NCBI GenBank assembly: GCA_002205125.1
Contig: NIOE01000002.1
Span: forward strand, 1-64,000
Source: Roseateles noduli
GTDB taxonomy: Bacteria > Pseudomonadota > Gammaproteobacteria > Burkholderiales > Burkholderiaceae_C
Length of the DNA: 64,000 nucleotides
Direction: 5' to 3'
The position numbers and the translations under genes are program-made. Positions 51,642 through 60,816 of the stretch are shown here, piece by piece; position 1 is the first letter of the stretch; every line of letters begins with the position of its first letter. Under the pieces are notes generated by a model. The model had not been told where the DNA came from. It did not search any database and was given only the letters and a program-made list of their open reading frames with translations.

Positions 51642-52199
51642 TCAGGCCGTGGCGCGCTTGGCGCTGCGGGCGGCGGTCTGGGTCGCCTTCACCGCCGTGC
51701 TGGTCACGGCGTTGAAATTGGATTCCGCGATGTCGGTGGCTTGCTTGGCGGCCTTGTGCAGGCTTTCGTAAGCGTTGTTCGCCGCGGCCACCGCCGACTT
51801 CACCAAAGCAACAGCATTTTCCGTGCCAGCCGGAGCGTTCTTGGTGGCGTTGTCGACGACGGCGCCGAACTTGACCTGCGCGTCGGCGACCTGCGACTCG
51901 GCCAGCTTGACGAACTCGGAGGAGGTCGAGGTGGCGATGTCGTACAGGTGGCGGCTGTAGGCGACGGCCTTTTCAGCCGACGGTTGCAGCAGCGCGGTCT
52001 GCAGGGCCCACAGTTCCTGCGGATCCTTGACGGTGATGGCTTGCTGGGCGGTCTCGGCGGCTTCGCCGAGGGCAGTCTTGGCGACTTGCAGGTTCAGCTC
52101 GACGAGCTTTTCGTAGCCTTCGAAGGCCTTGGCGGTCAGGCCGAACCACGAAGCTTGCAGGTTCTTTTGTTGGTCGAGCACTTGGTCAGCAGTCAGCAT
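51642..52199 (-). CDS. phaP: Phasin
   Basis: 185 residues; granule-coating protein of polyhydroxyalkanoate storage. All-helical, Ala/Lys-rich, with the family N-terminus MLTADQVLDQQKNLQASWFG and KAFEGYEKLVELNLQVAKTA, the C-terminus being a KATQTAARSAKRATA-type tail. Strong terminator downstream and a well-formed promoter with two PhaR-like sites upstream. No PHA synthase genes lie in this window. Confidence 0.95.
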   Translation of the reverse strand: MLTADQVLDQQKNLQASWFGLTAKAFEGYEKLVELNLQVAKTALGEAAETAQQAITVKDPQELWALQTALLQPSAEKAVAYSRHLYDIATSTSSEFVKLAESQVADAQVKFGAVVDNATKNAPAGTENAVALVKSAVAAANNAYESLHKAAKQATDIAESNFNAVTSTAVKATQTAARSAKRATA

Positions 52200-52271
52200 G
52201 CGAAATCTCCTTGAGGAATGAGGTCAGCCGGGGACAACGCGGCGGGCTGAGCACCGTCGCCGCACATTTGT

Positions 52272-52337
52272 TGCGGTGCAGCATGGAATCAGTATAGGAC
52301 CCCGGACGATGATTGCAAGCACTTTTTGTGCATCGCA
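52272..52337 (-). promoter_or_regulatory. phaP promoter flanked by two TGC-N3-GCA (PhaR-like) sites
   Basis: On the minus strand, -35 TTGCAA (52313-52318) and -10 TATACT (52291-52296) are 16 bp apart. TGC-N3-GCA dyads lie at 52329-52337, upstream of the -35, and 52272-52280, just past the expected start point. TGC-N3-4-GCA is the published type of PhaR recognition sequence. The arrangement suggests repression released when granules titrate PhaR. Confidence 0.7.
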
Positions 52338-52440
52338 GCAAAATCCGGGTTCCACCCTCTGGAGAGGCCTCCGGCGAGCTTCCCGGCGGCCTCGAACCCG
52401 CGCCGCTGCGCCGCTCCGGGCGCTCTGCTAGGGTCCGACC

Positions 52441-53379
52441 ATGCTCGCCTTCCATTACGACCATTTGACGCTGGCGCTTCCGCCAGGACATCGATTCCCG
52501 CAGTCCAAGTACCAGATGCTGCGGGAGCGGGTGGAGCGGGCCCCGGGCGTGATGCGCCCCCAGGTGGCGGAGGCGGCCGGGCCGGAGGCGCTGGCGCTGG
52601 TCCACACGCCGGACTACATCGACGCCGTCCTGCACGGCACGCTGAGCGCGGCGGCGCAGCGCGAGATCGGCTTCCCCTGGGCGCCGGGGCTGCCGCGGCG
52701 CTCGATGTGCTCGGTCGGCGCGACCATCGCCGCGGCCCGCGCCGCCCTGGAAGAGGGCGTCGCCGCCAGCCTGGCGGGCGGTACGCACCACGCGTATGCG
52801 GACAAGGGCAGCGGGTTCTGCGTGTTCAACGACGTCGCGGTCGCGGCGCGGCTGATGCAGGCCGAATGGCATCGCGCGCATCCGGAGCGTCCGGGGCTGC
52901 GCGTGCTGGTGGTCGACCTGGATGTCCACCAGGGGAACGGCACGGCGAGCATCTTCCAGGACGACGACAGCGTGTTCACGCTCTCGATCCACGGCGAGAA
53001 GAATTTTCCATTCCGCAAGGAAGCCAGCGATCTGGACGTCGGCCTGCCGGACGCCTGCGGCGACGCGGTCTACCTGGAGGCGCTGGCGGGCGCGCTCGCC
53101 GAGGTCTGGCGGCGGATGGCGGACCGGCCGCCGCAGCTCGCCTTCTACCTGGCCGGCGCGGACCCGCACGAGGGCGACCGGCTCGGTCGCCTGAAGCTCA
53201 GCGCAAACGGGCTGTTGCGCCGCGACCAGATCGTGCTGGATGCGCTGTTCGAACGCCGCATCCCCGTCGCCCTGAGCATGGCCGGCGGCTACGGCGAGGA
53301 CCTGAGCGTCACCGTCGACGTGCAGATGCGGACGCTGGAGGCCGCGGGGCGTGCCTGGGCGCGTTGGCAGGACCACTGA
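52441..53379 (+). CDS. Histone-deacetylase-family amidohydrolase
   Basis: 312 residues, zinc-dependent HDAC/AcuC/polyamine-deacetylase superfamily. Active-site motifs are intact: GGTHHAYADKGSGFCVFNDV (paired His), VVDLDVHQGNGTASIF (Asp/His zinc ligands) and GADPHEGDRLGRLKLS (second metal Asp), with AGGYGED near the end. Substrate could be acetylated polyamines, acetoin-utilisation factors or acetylated proteins; unknown. No signal peptide. Confidence 0.93.
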   Translation: MLAFHYDHLTLALPPGHRFPQSKYQMLRERVERAPGVMRPQVAEAAGPEALALVHTPDYIDAVLHGTLSAAAQREIGFPWAPGLPRRSMCSVGATIAAARAALEEGVAASLAGGTHHAYADKGSGFCVFNDVAVAARLMQAEWHRAHPERPGLRVLVVDLDVHQGNGTASIFQDDDSVFTLSIHGEKNFPFRKEASDLDVGLPDACGDAVYLEALAGALAEVWRRMADRPPQLAFYLAGADPHEGDRLGRLKLSANGLLRRDQIVLDALFERRIPVALSMAGGYGEDLSVTVDVQMRTLEAAGRAWARWQDH

Positions 53380-53404
53380 CGCCGTTTCGTTTCAGGAACC
53401 GCGC

Positions 53405-53920
53405 ATGTACCCCGACCTCTCGTCCCATTTCAATCCAGCCCTTCAACCACCGGTTCACTGCTGCGCTGCTGCGGAGTCACCGGGCGCACCGCCGGCGACT
53501 GAAGGCGAGCGCCTGCTGGAAGAAGTCCGACATCTCTCGCGGACCTGGACGGGCCAGTCGTTGCGGCTCCCGGATCCGCACGTGGCGATCGTCACGCGGA
53601 TGACGATACGCCCGGGCACCCAGTTGCCCGTCCACCACCATCCCTACCCGCGAGTCGGCTGGGTCGAGCAGGGCGCCCTCCGTGTGGTGCAGACGGACTC
53701 AAGGGAGAAGCGGGTCTTCTTTGCCGGTTCCCGGATCGTCGAATCGATCGGCCGGGACCATCACGGCGAGGTGGTCGGCAATGACGCCGTCGTCCTGACG
53801 ATTCTCGACGTGGTGCCGCCGGGAGTGACCTCGAACACGGTGCTGCGCGACGACGGATCCGCAGCCGCGGCGCCAGCTTCCCACGACGGTTGCCCGGCGC
53901 CTCATGCGGCGTTCCAGTAG
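53405..53920 (+). CDS. Cupin-domain protein
   Basis: 171 residues. A central cupin barrel shows the metal-binding motif PVHHHPYPRVGWVEQGALRV (His cluster) and a second strand pair around VFFAGSRIVESIG. A ~50-residue N-terminal extension with HCCAAAESP and a Ser/Ala/His tail flank it. Start at 53405 has AGGAA upstream; an upstream in-frame Met lies inside the HDAC gene. Cupins bind metals or small molecules; the partner is unknown. Confidence 0.82.
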   Translation: MYPDLSSHFNPALQPPVHCCAAAESPGAPPATEGERLLEEVRHLSRTWTGQSLRLPDPHVAIVTRMTIRPGTQLPVHHHPYPRVGWVEQGALRVVQTDSREKRVFFAGSRIVESIGRDHHGEVVGNDAVVLTILDVVPPGVTSNTVLRDDGSAAAAPASHDGCPAPHAAFQ

Positions 53921-53965
53921 CCCGCGCGACACCTGACCCCGCGCGGCGGTGGAAGAATCGGCGCC

Positions 53966-54466
53966 ATGACCGACGACTCCACCGCCAAGGCCGCCAAGAC
54001 CGCTGACGCCGCCGTCCCGGCCGCCGACGCCCGTCCGGCCCCCGAGCCGCGCGAGGCTTTCGCCCGCTTTCTTCCCGTGCAGACGCGCTGGATGGACAAC
54101 GACCTCTACGGCCACCTGAACAACGTCGTCTACTACAGCCTGTTCGACACGGCGGTGAACCGCTACCTGATCGAGCAGGGCGCGCTGGACCTCCACCATG
54201 GCGAGGTCATCGGCCTGGTCATCGAGACGCACTGCAACTTCTTCGCCTCGTTGGCCTTCCCGCAGCCGGTCGAGGCCGGCCTGCGCGTGGCGAAGCGCGG
54301 CCGCTCCAGCGTCCGCTACGAGATCGGCCTGTTCGCCGAAGGCGAGCCGCTGTGCGCGGCGCGCGGACACTTCGTCCATGTCTACGTCGATCGCGCATCG
54401 CGCCGCCCGGTGGCGCAACTGCCCGAGTCCTATGTGAAAGCGCTCGCCGCGCTGGAGATGCCATGA
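53966..54466 (+). CDS. 4HBT-type thioesterase (hot-dog fold)
   Basis: 166 residues. Hot-dog fold acyl-CoA thioesterase: the motif TRWMDNDLYGHLNNVVYYSL contains the catalytic Asp (DNDLYGHLNN), followed by ETHCNFFASLAF and RYEIGLF. A Lys/Ala N-terminal stretch of about 25 residues precedes it. Its stop overlaps the nitroreductase start (ATGA), indicating a two-gene operon. Substrate unknown. Confidence 0.9.
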   Translation: MTDDSTAKAAKTADAAVPAADARPAPEPREAFARFLPVQTRWMDNDLYGHLNNVVYYSLFDTAVNRYLIEQGALDLHHGEVIGLVIETHCNFFASLAFPQPVEAGLRVAKRGRSSVRYEIGLFAEGEPLCAARGHFVHVYVDRASRRPVAQLPESYVKALAALEMP

Positions 54467-55194
54467 CCTTCCCCGCGTCCTTCCCGGATCCCTTCGCCCC
54501 GCCGACGCCCGAACAGTCCGCCGCCGTCGAAGCCGCGATCGTCACGCGGCATTCGATGCGCGCGTTCCTGCCGACGGCGGTGCCGCGCGCGCTGATCGAG
54601 GAACTGCTCGCCGTCGCCGCCCGCGCGCCGTCGGGGACGAACACGCAGCCCTGGCAGGTCCACGTGCTGACCGGCGCGGCCAAGGACCGGCTGGTCGCGC
54701 GCATCCAGTCGGCCTACGACGATCCCGAAGAGCTCGCGACCCACGGCGAGGAGTACGCCTACTACCCGCGCGAGTGGGTGTCGCCCTACATCGACCGCCG
54801 CCGCAAGGTCGGCTGGGACCTGTACGGCCTGCTGGGCATCACCAAGGGCGACAAGCTGCGCATGCACGAGCAGCATGGCCGCAACTACCGTTTCTTCGAC
54901 GCGCCGGTGGGCCTGATGTTCACCATCGATCGCGTGATGCAGCAGGGCAGCTGGCTGGACTACGGCATGTTCCTGCAGAACCTGATGGTCGCCGCGCGCG
55001 GCCGCGGTCTGCACACCTGCCCGCAGGCGGCGTTCACGCAGTTCCACCGCGTGATCGCGGAGGAACTCGGCCTGTCGCCGCAGCAGCAACTGGTCTGCGG
55101 GATGTCGCTGGGCTACGCGGATCCGGACGCGGTCGAGAACACGCTGGTCACCGAGCGCGACGCGGTCGCGTCCTTCACGCGCTTTTTGGAGTGA
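54463..55194 (+). CDS. Nitroreductase-family flavoprotein
   Basis: 243 residues; FMN-dependent nitroreductase fold. TRHSMRAFLPTAVPRALIEE and AARAPSGTNTQPWQVHVLTG carry FMN contacts; CGMSLGYADPDAVENTLVTE closes the C-terminus as in BluB/NfsB-like enzymes. Coupled to the thioesterase. Could reduce nitro compounds, quinones or ene substrates. Confidence 0.93.
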   Translation: MTFPASFPDPFAPPTPEQSAAVEAAIVTRHSMRAFLPTAVPRALIEELLAVAARAPSGTNTQPWQVHVLTGAAKDRLVARIQSAYDDPEELATHGEEYAYYPREWVSPYIDRRRKVGWDLYGLLGITKGDKLRMHEQHGRNYRFFDAPVGLMFTIDRVMQQGSWLDYGMFLQNLMVAARGRGLHTCPQAAFTQFHRVIAEELGLSPQQQLVCGMSLGYADPDAVENTLVTERDAVASFTRFLE

Positions 55195-55292
55195 CACGCC
55201 GGGGCTGATCTGTGGAAGCAGTGGGCGATCCTCGTGCGGCCCTCCGGAGCGGCCGGCCTACAGTCGACGCTTCCCTGCAAGGAGATGCGTCC

Positions 55293-56276
55293 ATGAGCAA
55301 GCCCAGCGTCCTGGTGGCCCGCAAGACCTTCGACGACATCGTCGACCGGCTGCGCCCGCACTTCGAAGTCGAGACCAACGACAGCGACATCGGCTGGTCG
55401 CAGGACGAGCTGATCCGGCGCCTGCAGGGCAAGTCCGGCGCGTACATCGCCGGCGGCGACAAGATCGACGCCAAGCTGCTCGACGCCTGCCCGGACCTGA
55501 AGGCCATCTGCACGATGGCGGTCGGCTACAACAACATCGACGTGCCGGCCTGCAGCGCGCGCGGTGTCGTGGTGACGAACGCGCCGGACGTGCTGACCGA
55601 GACCACCGCCGACTTCGGCTTCGCGCTGATGATGGCCACCGCGCGCCGCATCACCGAGAGCGAACACTTCCTGCGCCGCGGCGAATGGAAGCAGTGGTCG
55701 GTGACGATGTTCGCCGGCGCCGACATCCACGGCGCGACGCTGGGCGTGCTCGGCATGGGCCGCATCGGCGCGGCGATCGCGAAGCGGGGCCACCTCGGCT
55801 TCGGCATGCCCGTGATCTATCACAACCGCTCGAAGCTGCCGGCCGACCAGGAAGGTCCGCTGGGCGCGCAATGGGTGGAGAAGGACGAGCTGCTGCAGCG
55901 CGCCGACCACCTGGTGATCGTCGTGCCGTACAGCGCGTCCTCGCACCACCTGATCGGTCAGCGCGAGCTGCGCCTGATGAAGAAGACCGCGACGCTGACC
56001 AACATCGCGCGCGGCGGCGTCGTCGACGACGCGGCGCTGGCCGCCGAGCTGCGGGCCGGCACCATCGCCGCCGCGGGCCTGGACGTGTTCGAGGGCGAAC
56101 CGACGGTGCATCCGGACCTGCTCGCCTGCACGAACGTCGTGCTGACGCCCCACATCGCCAGCGCCACCATCGCGACGCGTCGCGCGATGAGCGACCTGGC
56201 CGTGGACAACCTGATCGCCGCGCTGACCGGCGGCGTTCCGCCGACGGCCTTGAATCCCGAGGTGCTCAAGCGCTGA
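55293..56276 (+). CDS. D-2-hydroxyacid dehydrogenase (glyoxylate/hydroxypyruvate reductase-like)
   Basis: 327 residues. Rossmann motif LGVLGMGRIGAAIAKRG, catalytic Arg in TNIARGGVVDD, and the Glu/His pair of LDVFEGEPTVHPDLLACTNV with LTPHIASAT. Resembles GhrB/GyaR-type 2-ketogluconate and glyoxylate reductases. AAGGAG at proper distance fixes the start at 55293. Followed 13 bp later by rmuC. Confidence 0.92.
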   Translation: MSKPSVLVARKTFDDIVDRLRPHFEVETNDSDIGWSQDELIRRLQGKSGAYIAGGDKIDAKLLDACPDLKAICTMAVGYNNIDVPACSARGVVVTNAPDVLTETTADFGFALMMATARRITESEHFLRRGEWKQWSVTMFAGADIHGATLGVLGMGRIGAAIAKRGHLGFGMPVIYHNRSKLPADQEGPLGAQWVEKDELLQRADHLVIVVPYSASSHHLIGQRELRLMKKTATLTNIARGGVVDDAALAAELRAGTIAAAGLDVFEGEPTVHPDLLACTNVVLTPHIASATIATRRAMSDLAVDNLIAALTGGVPPTALNPEVLKR

Positions 56277-56289
56277 GAGAATCGGACGC

Positions 56290-57711
56290 ATGTCCTTTCC
56301 CGACCTGCTGCAGCTGAGCCTCTCCGGGCTGATCCTGATCCTTCTCGTCGTGGTGGTCGTGGTGCTGCTCGCCCGGCGACGTCCTTCGGACGGCGGCGAT
56401 TCGGCGGTGGTGGCGGCGGCGCTCGCGCCGCTGATGCAGCAGTCGGGCGAACGCCTGGAGCGCCTGGAGCGGGCGCTGCGCGACGAGCTCAGCCGCGGCA
56501 ACGCCGGCCTGCGTCAGGAGACGCTGGCGACGCTGACGCAGTTCCAGCAGGCGCTGGGCCAGCAGGCGGCGCGCGCGCGGGAGGCGCAGGACGCCGCCGC
56601 GTCGCGCATGACCACCGTGCTGACCGAGCAGCTGCAGGCCCTGGGGCAGCGCAACGAGGCCGGCCTGGCCGAGACGCGCCGCACCGTCGAGGCCCGCCTG
56701 CAGGCCATCCAGCAGGACAACGAGAAGAAGCTCGAGCAGATGCGGGCGACCGTCGACGAGAAGCTGCACGCCACGCTGGAGCACCGGCTGGGCGAGAGCT
56801 TCAAGCAGGTCGCCGAGCGGCTGGAGCAGGTCTACCGCGGGCTGGGCGAGATGCAGACGCTGGCGCGCGACGTCGGCTCGCTGAACAGGGTGCTGACCAA
56901 CGTGAAGACGCGCGGCATCTTCGGCGAGGTGCAACTGGCGGCGCTGCTGGAGCAGGTCTTCACGCCGGAGCAGTTCGCCTCCAACGTCGAGACGATCCCG
57001 GGCACCGGCGCCCGCGTCGAGTTCGCGCTCAAGCTGCCGGGCCAGCGCGACGACGGCCAGCCGATCTGGCTGCCGATCGATGCGAAGTTCCCGCGCGAGG
57101 ACTACGAGCGCCTGCTCGACGCCCAGGAGCGCGCCGATGCGCCGGCGGCGGAGCTGGCCGGCCGCGCCATCGAGGCGCGGCTGCGGCTGGAAGCCAAGAG
57201 CATCCGCGAGAAATACCTCGGCCCGCCGCACACCACCGATTTCGCGCTGCTGTTCGTGCCGACCGAGGGCCTGTACGCCGAGGCGTTGCGCCGCCCCGGC
57301 CTGAGCGAGGCGCTGCAGCGCGAGCACAAGGTGATGCTGGTCGGTCCGACGACGCTGCTGGCGACGCTGTCCAGCCTGCAGATGGGCTTCCGCACGCTGG
57401 CGCTGGAGAAGCGCTCCGCCGAGGTGTGGGACGTGCTGCGCGCGGTGAAGACGGAGTTCGGCAAGTTCGGCGACGTGCTGGCCAAGACCAAGAAGAAGCT
57501 CGACGAGGCCAGCAACAACATCGAGCTCGCCGAGCGCCGCACCCGTGTCATGACCCGTGAGCTGAAGTCCGTCGAGGCGTTGCCCGAGGACGAGGCCGCG
57601 CGCGTGCTGAAGCTCGGCATCGCCGGCGCCATGGACGCCTCGGATCCCACAGATCCCGCGAATCCGAAAGGCGTCGCGGCCGACATCGAGGACGAAGGCA
57701 CCGCCCGATGA
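56290..57711 (+). CDS. rmuC: DNA recombination protein RmuC
   Basis: 473 residues. N-terminal membrane helix (LSGLILILLVVVVVVLLARR), a long coiled coil (about 45-185: AREAQDAAASRMTTVLTEQL, ETRRTVEARLQAIQQDNEKK) and a C-terminal RmuC nuclease-like domain (TRGIFGEVQLAALLEQVFTP, LPIDAKFPREDYERLLDAQE, KYLGPPHTTDFALLFVPTEG). RmuC limits inversions at short repeats and has been linked to phage defence in some species. Overlaps the MFS gene (ATGA). Confidence 0.95.
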   Translation: MSFPDLLQLSLSGLILILLVVVVVVLLARRRPSDGGDSAVVAAALAPLMQQSGERLERLERALRDELSRGNAGLRQETLATLTQFQQALGQQAARAREAQDAAASRMTTVLTEQLQALGQRNEAGLAETRRTVEARLQAIQQDNEKKLEQMRATVDEKLHATLEHRLGESFKQVAERLEQVYRGLGEMQTLARDVGSLNRVLTNVKTRGIFGEVQLAALLEQVFTPEQFASNVETIPGTGARVEFALKLPGQRDDGQPIWLPIDAKFPREDYERLLDAQERADAPAAELAGRAIEARLRLEAKSIREKYLGPPHTTDFALLFVPTEGLYAEALRRPGLSEALQREHKVMLVGPTTLLATLSSLQMGFRTLALEKRSAEVWDVLRAVKTEFGKFGDVLAKTKKKLDEASNNIELAERRTRVMTRELKSVEALPEDEAARVLKLGIAGAMDASDPTDPANPKGVAADIEDEGTAR

Positions 57712-58907
57712 ACCATGACGCGTCGTCGGCCAGGGGCTACACCGGCTTGAACGCCGGTTTCGCGGCCGTCATCGCGTCGCTGGTCGCCGTGCATGCCTGC
57801 ATGGCGACGACCCGCGTGGCGGCCACGCTGTGGGTGCTGAACCAGGGCTACGGCGGCGGTTTCGTCGGCGTGCTGCTGAGCCTGTTCGCCGTCGCGCCGC
57901 TGGGGCTGTCGCTGTGGGCCGGCCGGCTGGCCGACCGCCACGGCTTCCACAAGCCGGTCGGCGTCGGCGTGGCGATGGCCTTCGCCGGCGCGGTGCTGGC
58001 GCTGGTCGCGCAGGTCCTGGGATGGGTCTGGCTGCTGGCACTGGGCTGCCTGTGCTGCGGCGGCGCCGTCGCGATCGCGGCCGTCGCGATCCAGCGCGAG
58101 GCCGGCTTGATGGCGCATGACGCCTCGCAGCTCAAGCGCGTGTTCAGCTGGGTGGCGCTCGGTCCGGCCTTGTCCAACGCCTTCGCGCCGGTGATCACCG
58201 GCATCGTCATCGACACGGCCGGCTTCACCGCTGCGCTGGTGCTGTCGACGCTGCTGCCGCTGGCGGCCTGGGCGATCGCGAAACGCGTCCCGCGCCATCC
58301 ACCGGCGCCCGCCGCAACCGGTGTCAAGCCGCGCCCCGCCTGGGATCTGCTGAAGGACCCCGGCTTGCGCAACCTGCTGATCGTCAACGTCGCGATGTCC
58401 TCGTGCTGGGACGCCCACAGTTTCGTCGTGCCCGTGGTCGGCCATGCGAAGGGGTTGTCCGCGTCCAGCATCGGCCTGGTACTGGGCAGCTTCGCCGCCG
58501 CGGCGACGCTGGTCCGCCTGGCCATCGTGCGCTGGGCCCATCGCATCGACGACGTGAAGGCGCTGCGCGCCGCCATGGCGGTCGCCACCTTGACGCTGCT
58601 CGTCTATGCGTGGCTGCCGGGGACGCTCGGACTGATGCTCGGGTCGGCGGTGCTGGGCCTGGCGCTCGGCGCGGTGCAGCCGATGGTGCTCGCCACCATG
58701 CACCAGGTCACGCCGCCGGACCGGCACGGTCAGGCACTCGGGCTGCGCATGCTGGCGGCCAACGGCGCCACGGTCGCGATGCCGCTGGGCTTCGGCGTGC
58801 TCGCCGCCGCCAGCGTCGCGGCCGCGCCGCTGTGGCTGATGGCCTCGGTGCTGGTCGGCGCGCAGTGGGCGGCGCGAAGGATCGGTGCGCCGGAGCCTCG
58901 AGCCTGA
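57708..58907 (+). CDS. MFS transporter
   Basis: 399 residues, about 12 hydrophobic helices. Major facilitator signatures: the A-loop GRLADRHGFHKPVGVGVAMA after helix 2 and VRLAIVRWAHRIDDVKAL between helices 8 and 9. Probable drug or metabolite exporter; no specific family recognised. Translationally coupled to rmuC. Confidence 0.88.
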   Translation: MNHDASSARGYTGLNAGFAAVIASLVAVHACMATTRVAATLWVLNQGYGGGFVGVLLSLFAVAPLGLSLWAGRLADRHGFHKPVGVGVAMAFAGAVLALVAQVLGWVWLLALGCLCCGGAVAIAAVAIQREAGLMAHDASQLKRVFSWVALGPALSNAFAPVITGIVIDTAGFTAALVLSTLLPLAAWAIAKRVPRHPPAPAATGVKPRPAWDLLKDPGLRNLLIVNVAMSSCWDAHSFVVPVVGHAKGLSASSIGLVLGSFAAAATLVRLAIVRWAHRIDDVKALRAAMAVATLTLLVYAWLPGTLGLMLGSAVLGLALGAVQPMVLATMHQVTPPDRHGQALGLRMLAANGATVAMPLGFGVLAAASVAAAPLWLMASVLVGAQWAARRIGAPEPRA

Positions 58908-58917
58908 GACGCGACGG

Positions 58918-60732
58918 TCATTGAAGATGGCGCCAGAGCCGTTCGGCAATGGTCAGGTCGTCGTCCACCGACATCGCCACGGCGCGTAGCAGGGCGTGCG
59001 CCGAAGCGAGCGATGCCAGCTGCTGCAGGGAGGGGGGCGACGTCGATGTCGATGTCGGAGGCGTCAACGGGGGCACCTCGTCGCGCAGCGCCTGCTTGAG
59101 CAGGCGCAGGCCCGGGATCAGGTCCTCCGGCGCCGGCCATGCGCGGACGAAGGCGAGGAGCCGCACGGGGTCGACCCGCAGCCGCGCATAGGTGCCCGGC
59201 GCGGCGAGCGACGCGGTGTCCTTCGGGACCTCCCCGTCCACGACCGCACCCAGCCGATGGAGCACGTCCAACGCGATCCAGACCTCGCCCAGCATCACAT
59301 GCGTCCGATCGGACTCCCATCGACGTCCGCCTGGGCGCGCCGGAAGGTCGGAAGGCCGGGGGCCCAGCCACGCCATGAGCGCATCGGCGGGCGGCGGATC
59401 CGCGACCCGATCGTCCGTGACCCAGGCCTTGCCGCCGTGCGGGTACTTGTCGGCCCGCTCGATGGTGTCTTGTGGCCCCCGGCGGAAGAGCCACGTCGCA
59501 CGTGGCACGTGTCGGGCCCAGTGCCACCCCGGGCCCGAGTGGCGCGGGTCGCGCCGCCGCAGGTCCGGCGGCGCGACATCGTTGAACGCGATGACGGGCC
59601 GAAGTCGGCGCCGGCCGGCGGCATCGTCCGCCGACGCTTCCATCTCCACGCCGCACGTGGCCGATCGCGCGGAAACGGTCAGCTCACGCGTTCCCCAGGC
59701 GATGGACAGGCGGCGCAGCAGGTCCTCGGCATAGCTGTACGAGCTGACCGGCGATTCCAGCGTGCAGCTGCACAAACTGACATGGGCGGGCATCCAGGCT
59801 GGATCGACGTCGTCGGTCGTCGCGCGCGCGTGGTCCACGAACCGCATCAGGTGAGCGGCTACCTCGGACGCCGGCAGCTGGCTCAGACGTCGTTCGTTGG
59901 CATCGAGCGCGGGCGCTGCATGGCCGACGACCACGAAGCGGATCTTGCCGTCGGGGCGGCTTGCCTGCAGACCGGGCACCCAGCAGCCGGTCACGCGATC
60001 CCGATGGAAGGTCCGTTGCCGGCCCTCGACGTCGCCCTGCACGAGGACGGCTGCTGGCGCATGGGCCAGACGACGGGCGATCAGGTGATGCGCGCCCTGG
60101 TCCGGGAACTGGAATCCGACCCAGACGGCATGGCTCGACGCCTTGGGATGGCAAGGGCGTACGGTCGGTGGCAGGGGCAGATCGTCGACACGGCACGGGT
60201 TCGGCCGATCGCCCAGGCGAATCGATGTCCACGCCGGTCGTGAGCCGTGATCGAACCGGGCCGGGGTGATCACCCATTCAGGAAAGCGATGCGCACGCAG
60301 GTCCCGGCGCGCGAACGGCTCATGGTGCGTGCGCAGCACGTGATGGTCCAGGGTCCAGTCCGGCGCCAGCGCAAACGACAGGGCGCGCGCGCGCCGGATC
60401 CGCGAGAGCGTCTCCAAGATCTCGTCGAGCGGGGTTTCGTGCGACAAGAGGAAGCGCGTGGGACGGCGCGCATGCCTCAGGTGACGCAGCAGCAGTCGTT
60501 CGACGGTGGCGAGATCGTGGTCCTGCTGGCTGGTCGTGACCTGGGCCGGGCCGCCCAGCGGTCGGATCCGGATGATCGAACAGCGTGTCGGCAGGCAGGA
60601 TGGCGTCGTCGGTCGCAAGGCGCGACTTCGCACCTCTCCCCGTTCGCGATCCAGTCGGCTGTCCAGCACGTAGCAATCGTCGAGCAGCGGAAACGGGCTG
60701 TCCTGTGGCGGACCTGGTGGAGGGACGGTCAC
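58918..60732 (-). CDS. C80-like cysteine peptidase protein (MARTX CPD-like), putative His/Cys dyad intact
   Basis: 604 residues, no signal peptide or membrane helix. Residues ~205-345 resemble the C80 (MARTX/TcdA autoprocessing) domain: AVWVGFQFPDQGAHHLIARR, AAVLVQGDVEGR, KIRFVVVGHAAP with His271, SQLPASEVAAHLMRFV, then HVSLCSCTLESP with Cys323 (52 residues later, as in V. cholerae MARTX, where the gap is 49), and YSYAEDLLRRL. A C-terminal domain (about 440-600) with LGEVWIALDVLHRLG is shared with the protein at 61883-63733. N-terminal 200 residues are Arg-rich and unrecognised. GTG start, overlapped by an 18-codon leader. C80 call is by motif only. Confidence 0.7.
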   Translation of the reverse strand: MTVPPPGPPQDSPFPLLDDCYVLDSRLDRERGEVRSRALRPTTPSCLPTRCSIIRIRPLGGPAQVTTSQQDHDLATVERLLLRHLRHARRPTRFLLSHETPLDEILETLSRIRRARALSFALAPDWTLDHHVLRTHHEPFARRDLRAHRFPEWVITPARFDHGSRPAWTSIRLGDRPNPCRVDDLPLPPTVRPCHPKASSHAVWVGFQFPDQGAHHLIARRLAHAPAAVLVQGDVEGRQRTFHRDRVTGCWVPGLQASRPDGKIRFVVVGHAAPALDANERRLSQLPASEVAAHLMRFVDHARATTDDVDPAWMPAHVSLCSCTLESPVSSYSYAEDLLRRLSIAWGTRELTVSARSATCGVEMEASADDAAGRRRLRPVIAFNDVAPPDLRRRDPRHSGPGWHWARHVPRATWLFRRGPQDTIERADKYPHGGKAWVTDDRVADPPPADALMAWLGPRPSDLPARPGGRRWESDRTHVMLGEVWIALDVLHRLGAVVDGEVPKDTASLAAPGTYARLRVDPVRLLAFVRAWPAPEDLIPGLRLLKQALRDEVPPLTPPTSTSTSPPSLQQLASLASAHALLRAVAMSVDDDLTIAERLWRHLQ

Positions 60733-60785
60733 GGTTGGGCCGCGGAGGGGAGGGATCTGCTCAGTGGTGGCCGGGCCCCCGCCAT
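60729..60785 (-). CDS. 18-residue leader peptide overlapping the C80-like gene
   Basis: A short ORF, MAGARPPLSRSLPSAAQP, starts with ATG behind AGGGAGG at ideal distance, whereas the C80-like gene's own GTG has no Shine-Dalgarno. Its TGA overlaps that GTG (GTGA), so ribosomes ending here could start the big protein. Alternatively it is chance and the big gene has another start. Very short, so low confidence. Confidence 0.35.
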   Translation of the reverse strand: MAGARPPLSRSLPSAAQP

Positions 60786-60816
60786 CCGGTACCCTCCCTG
60801 CACGCGGAGGCGGACG

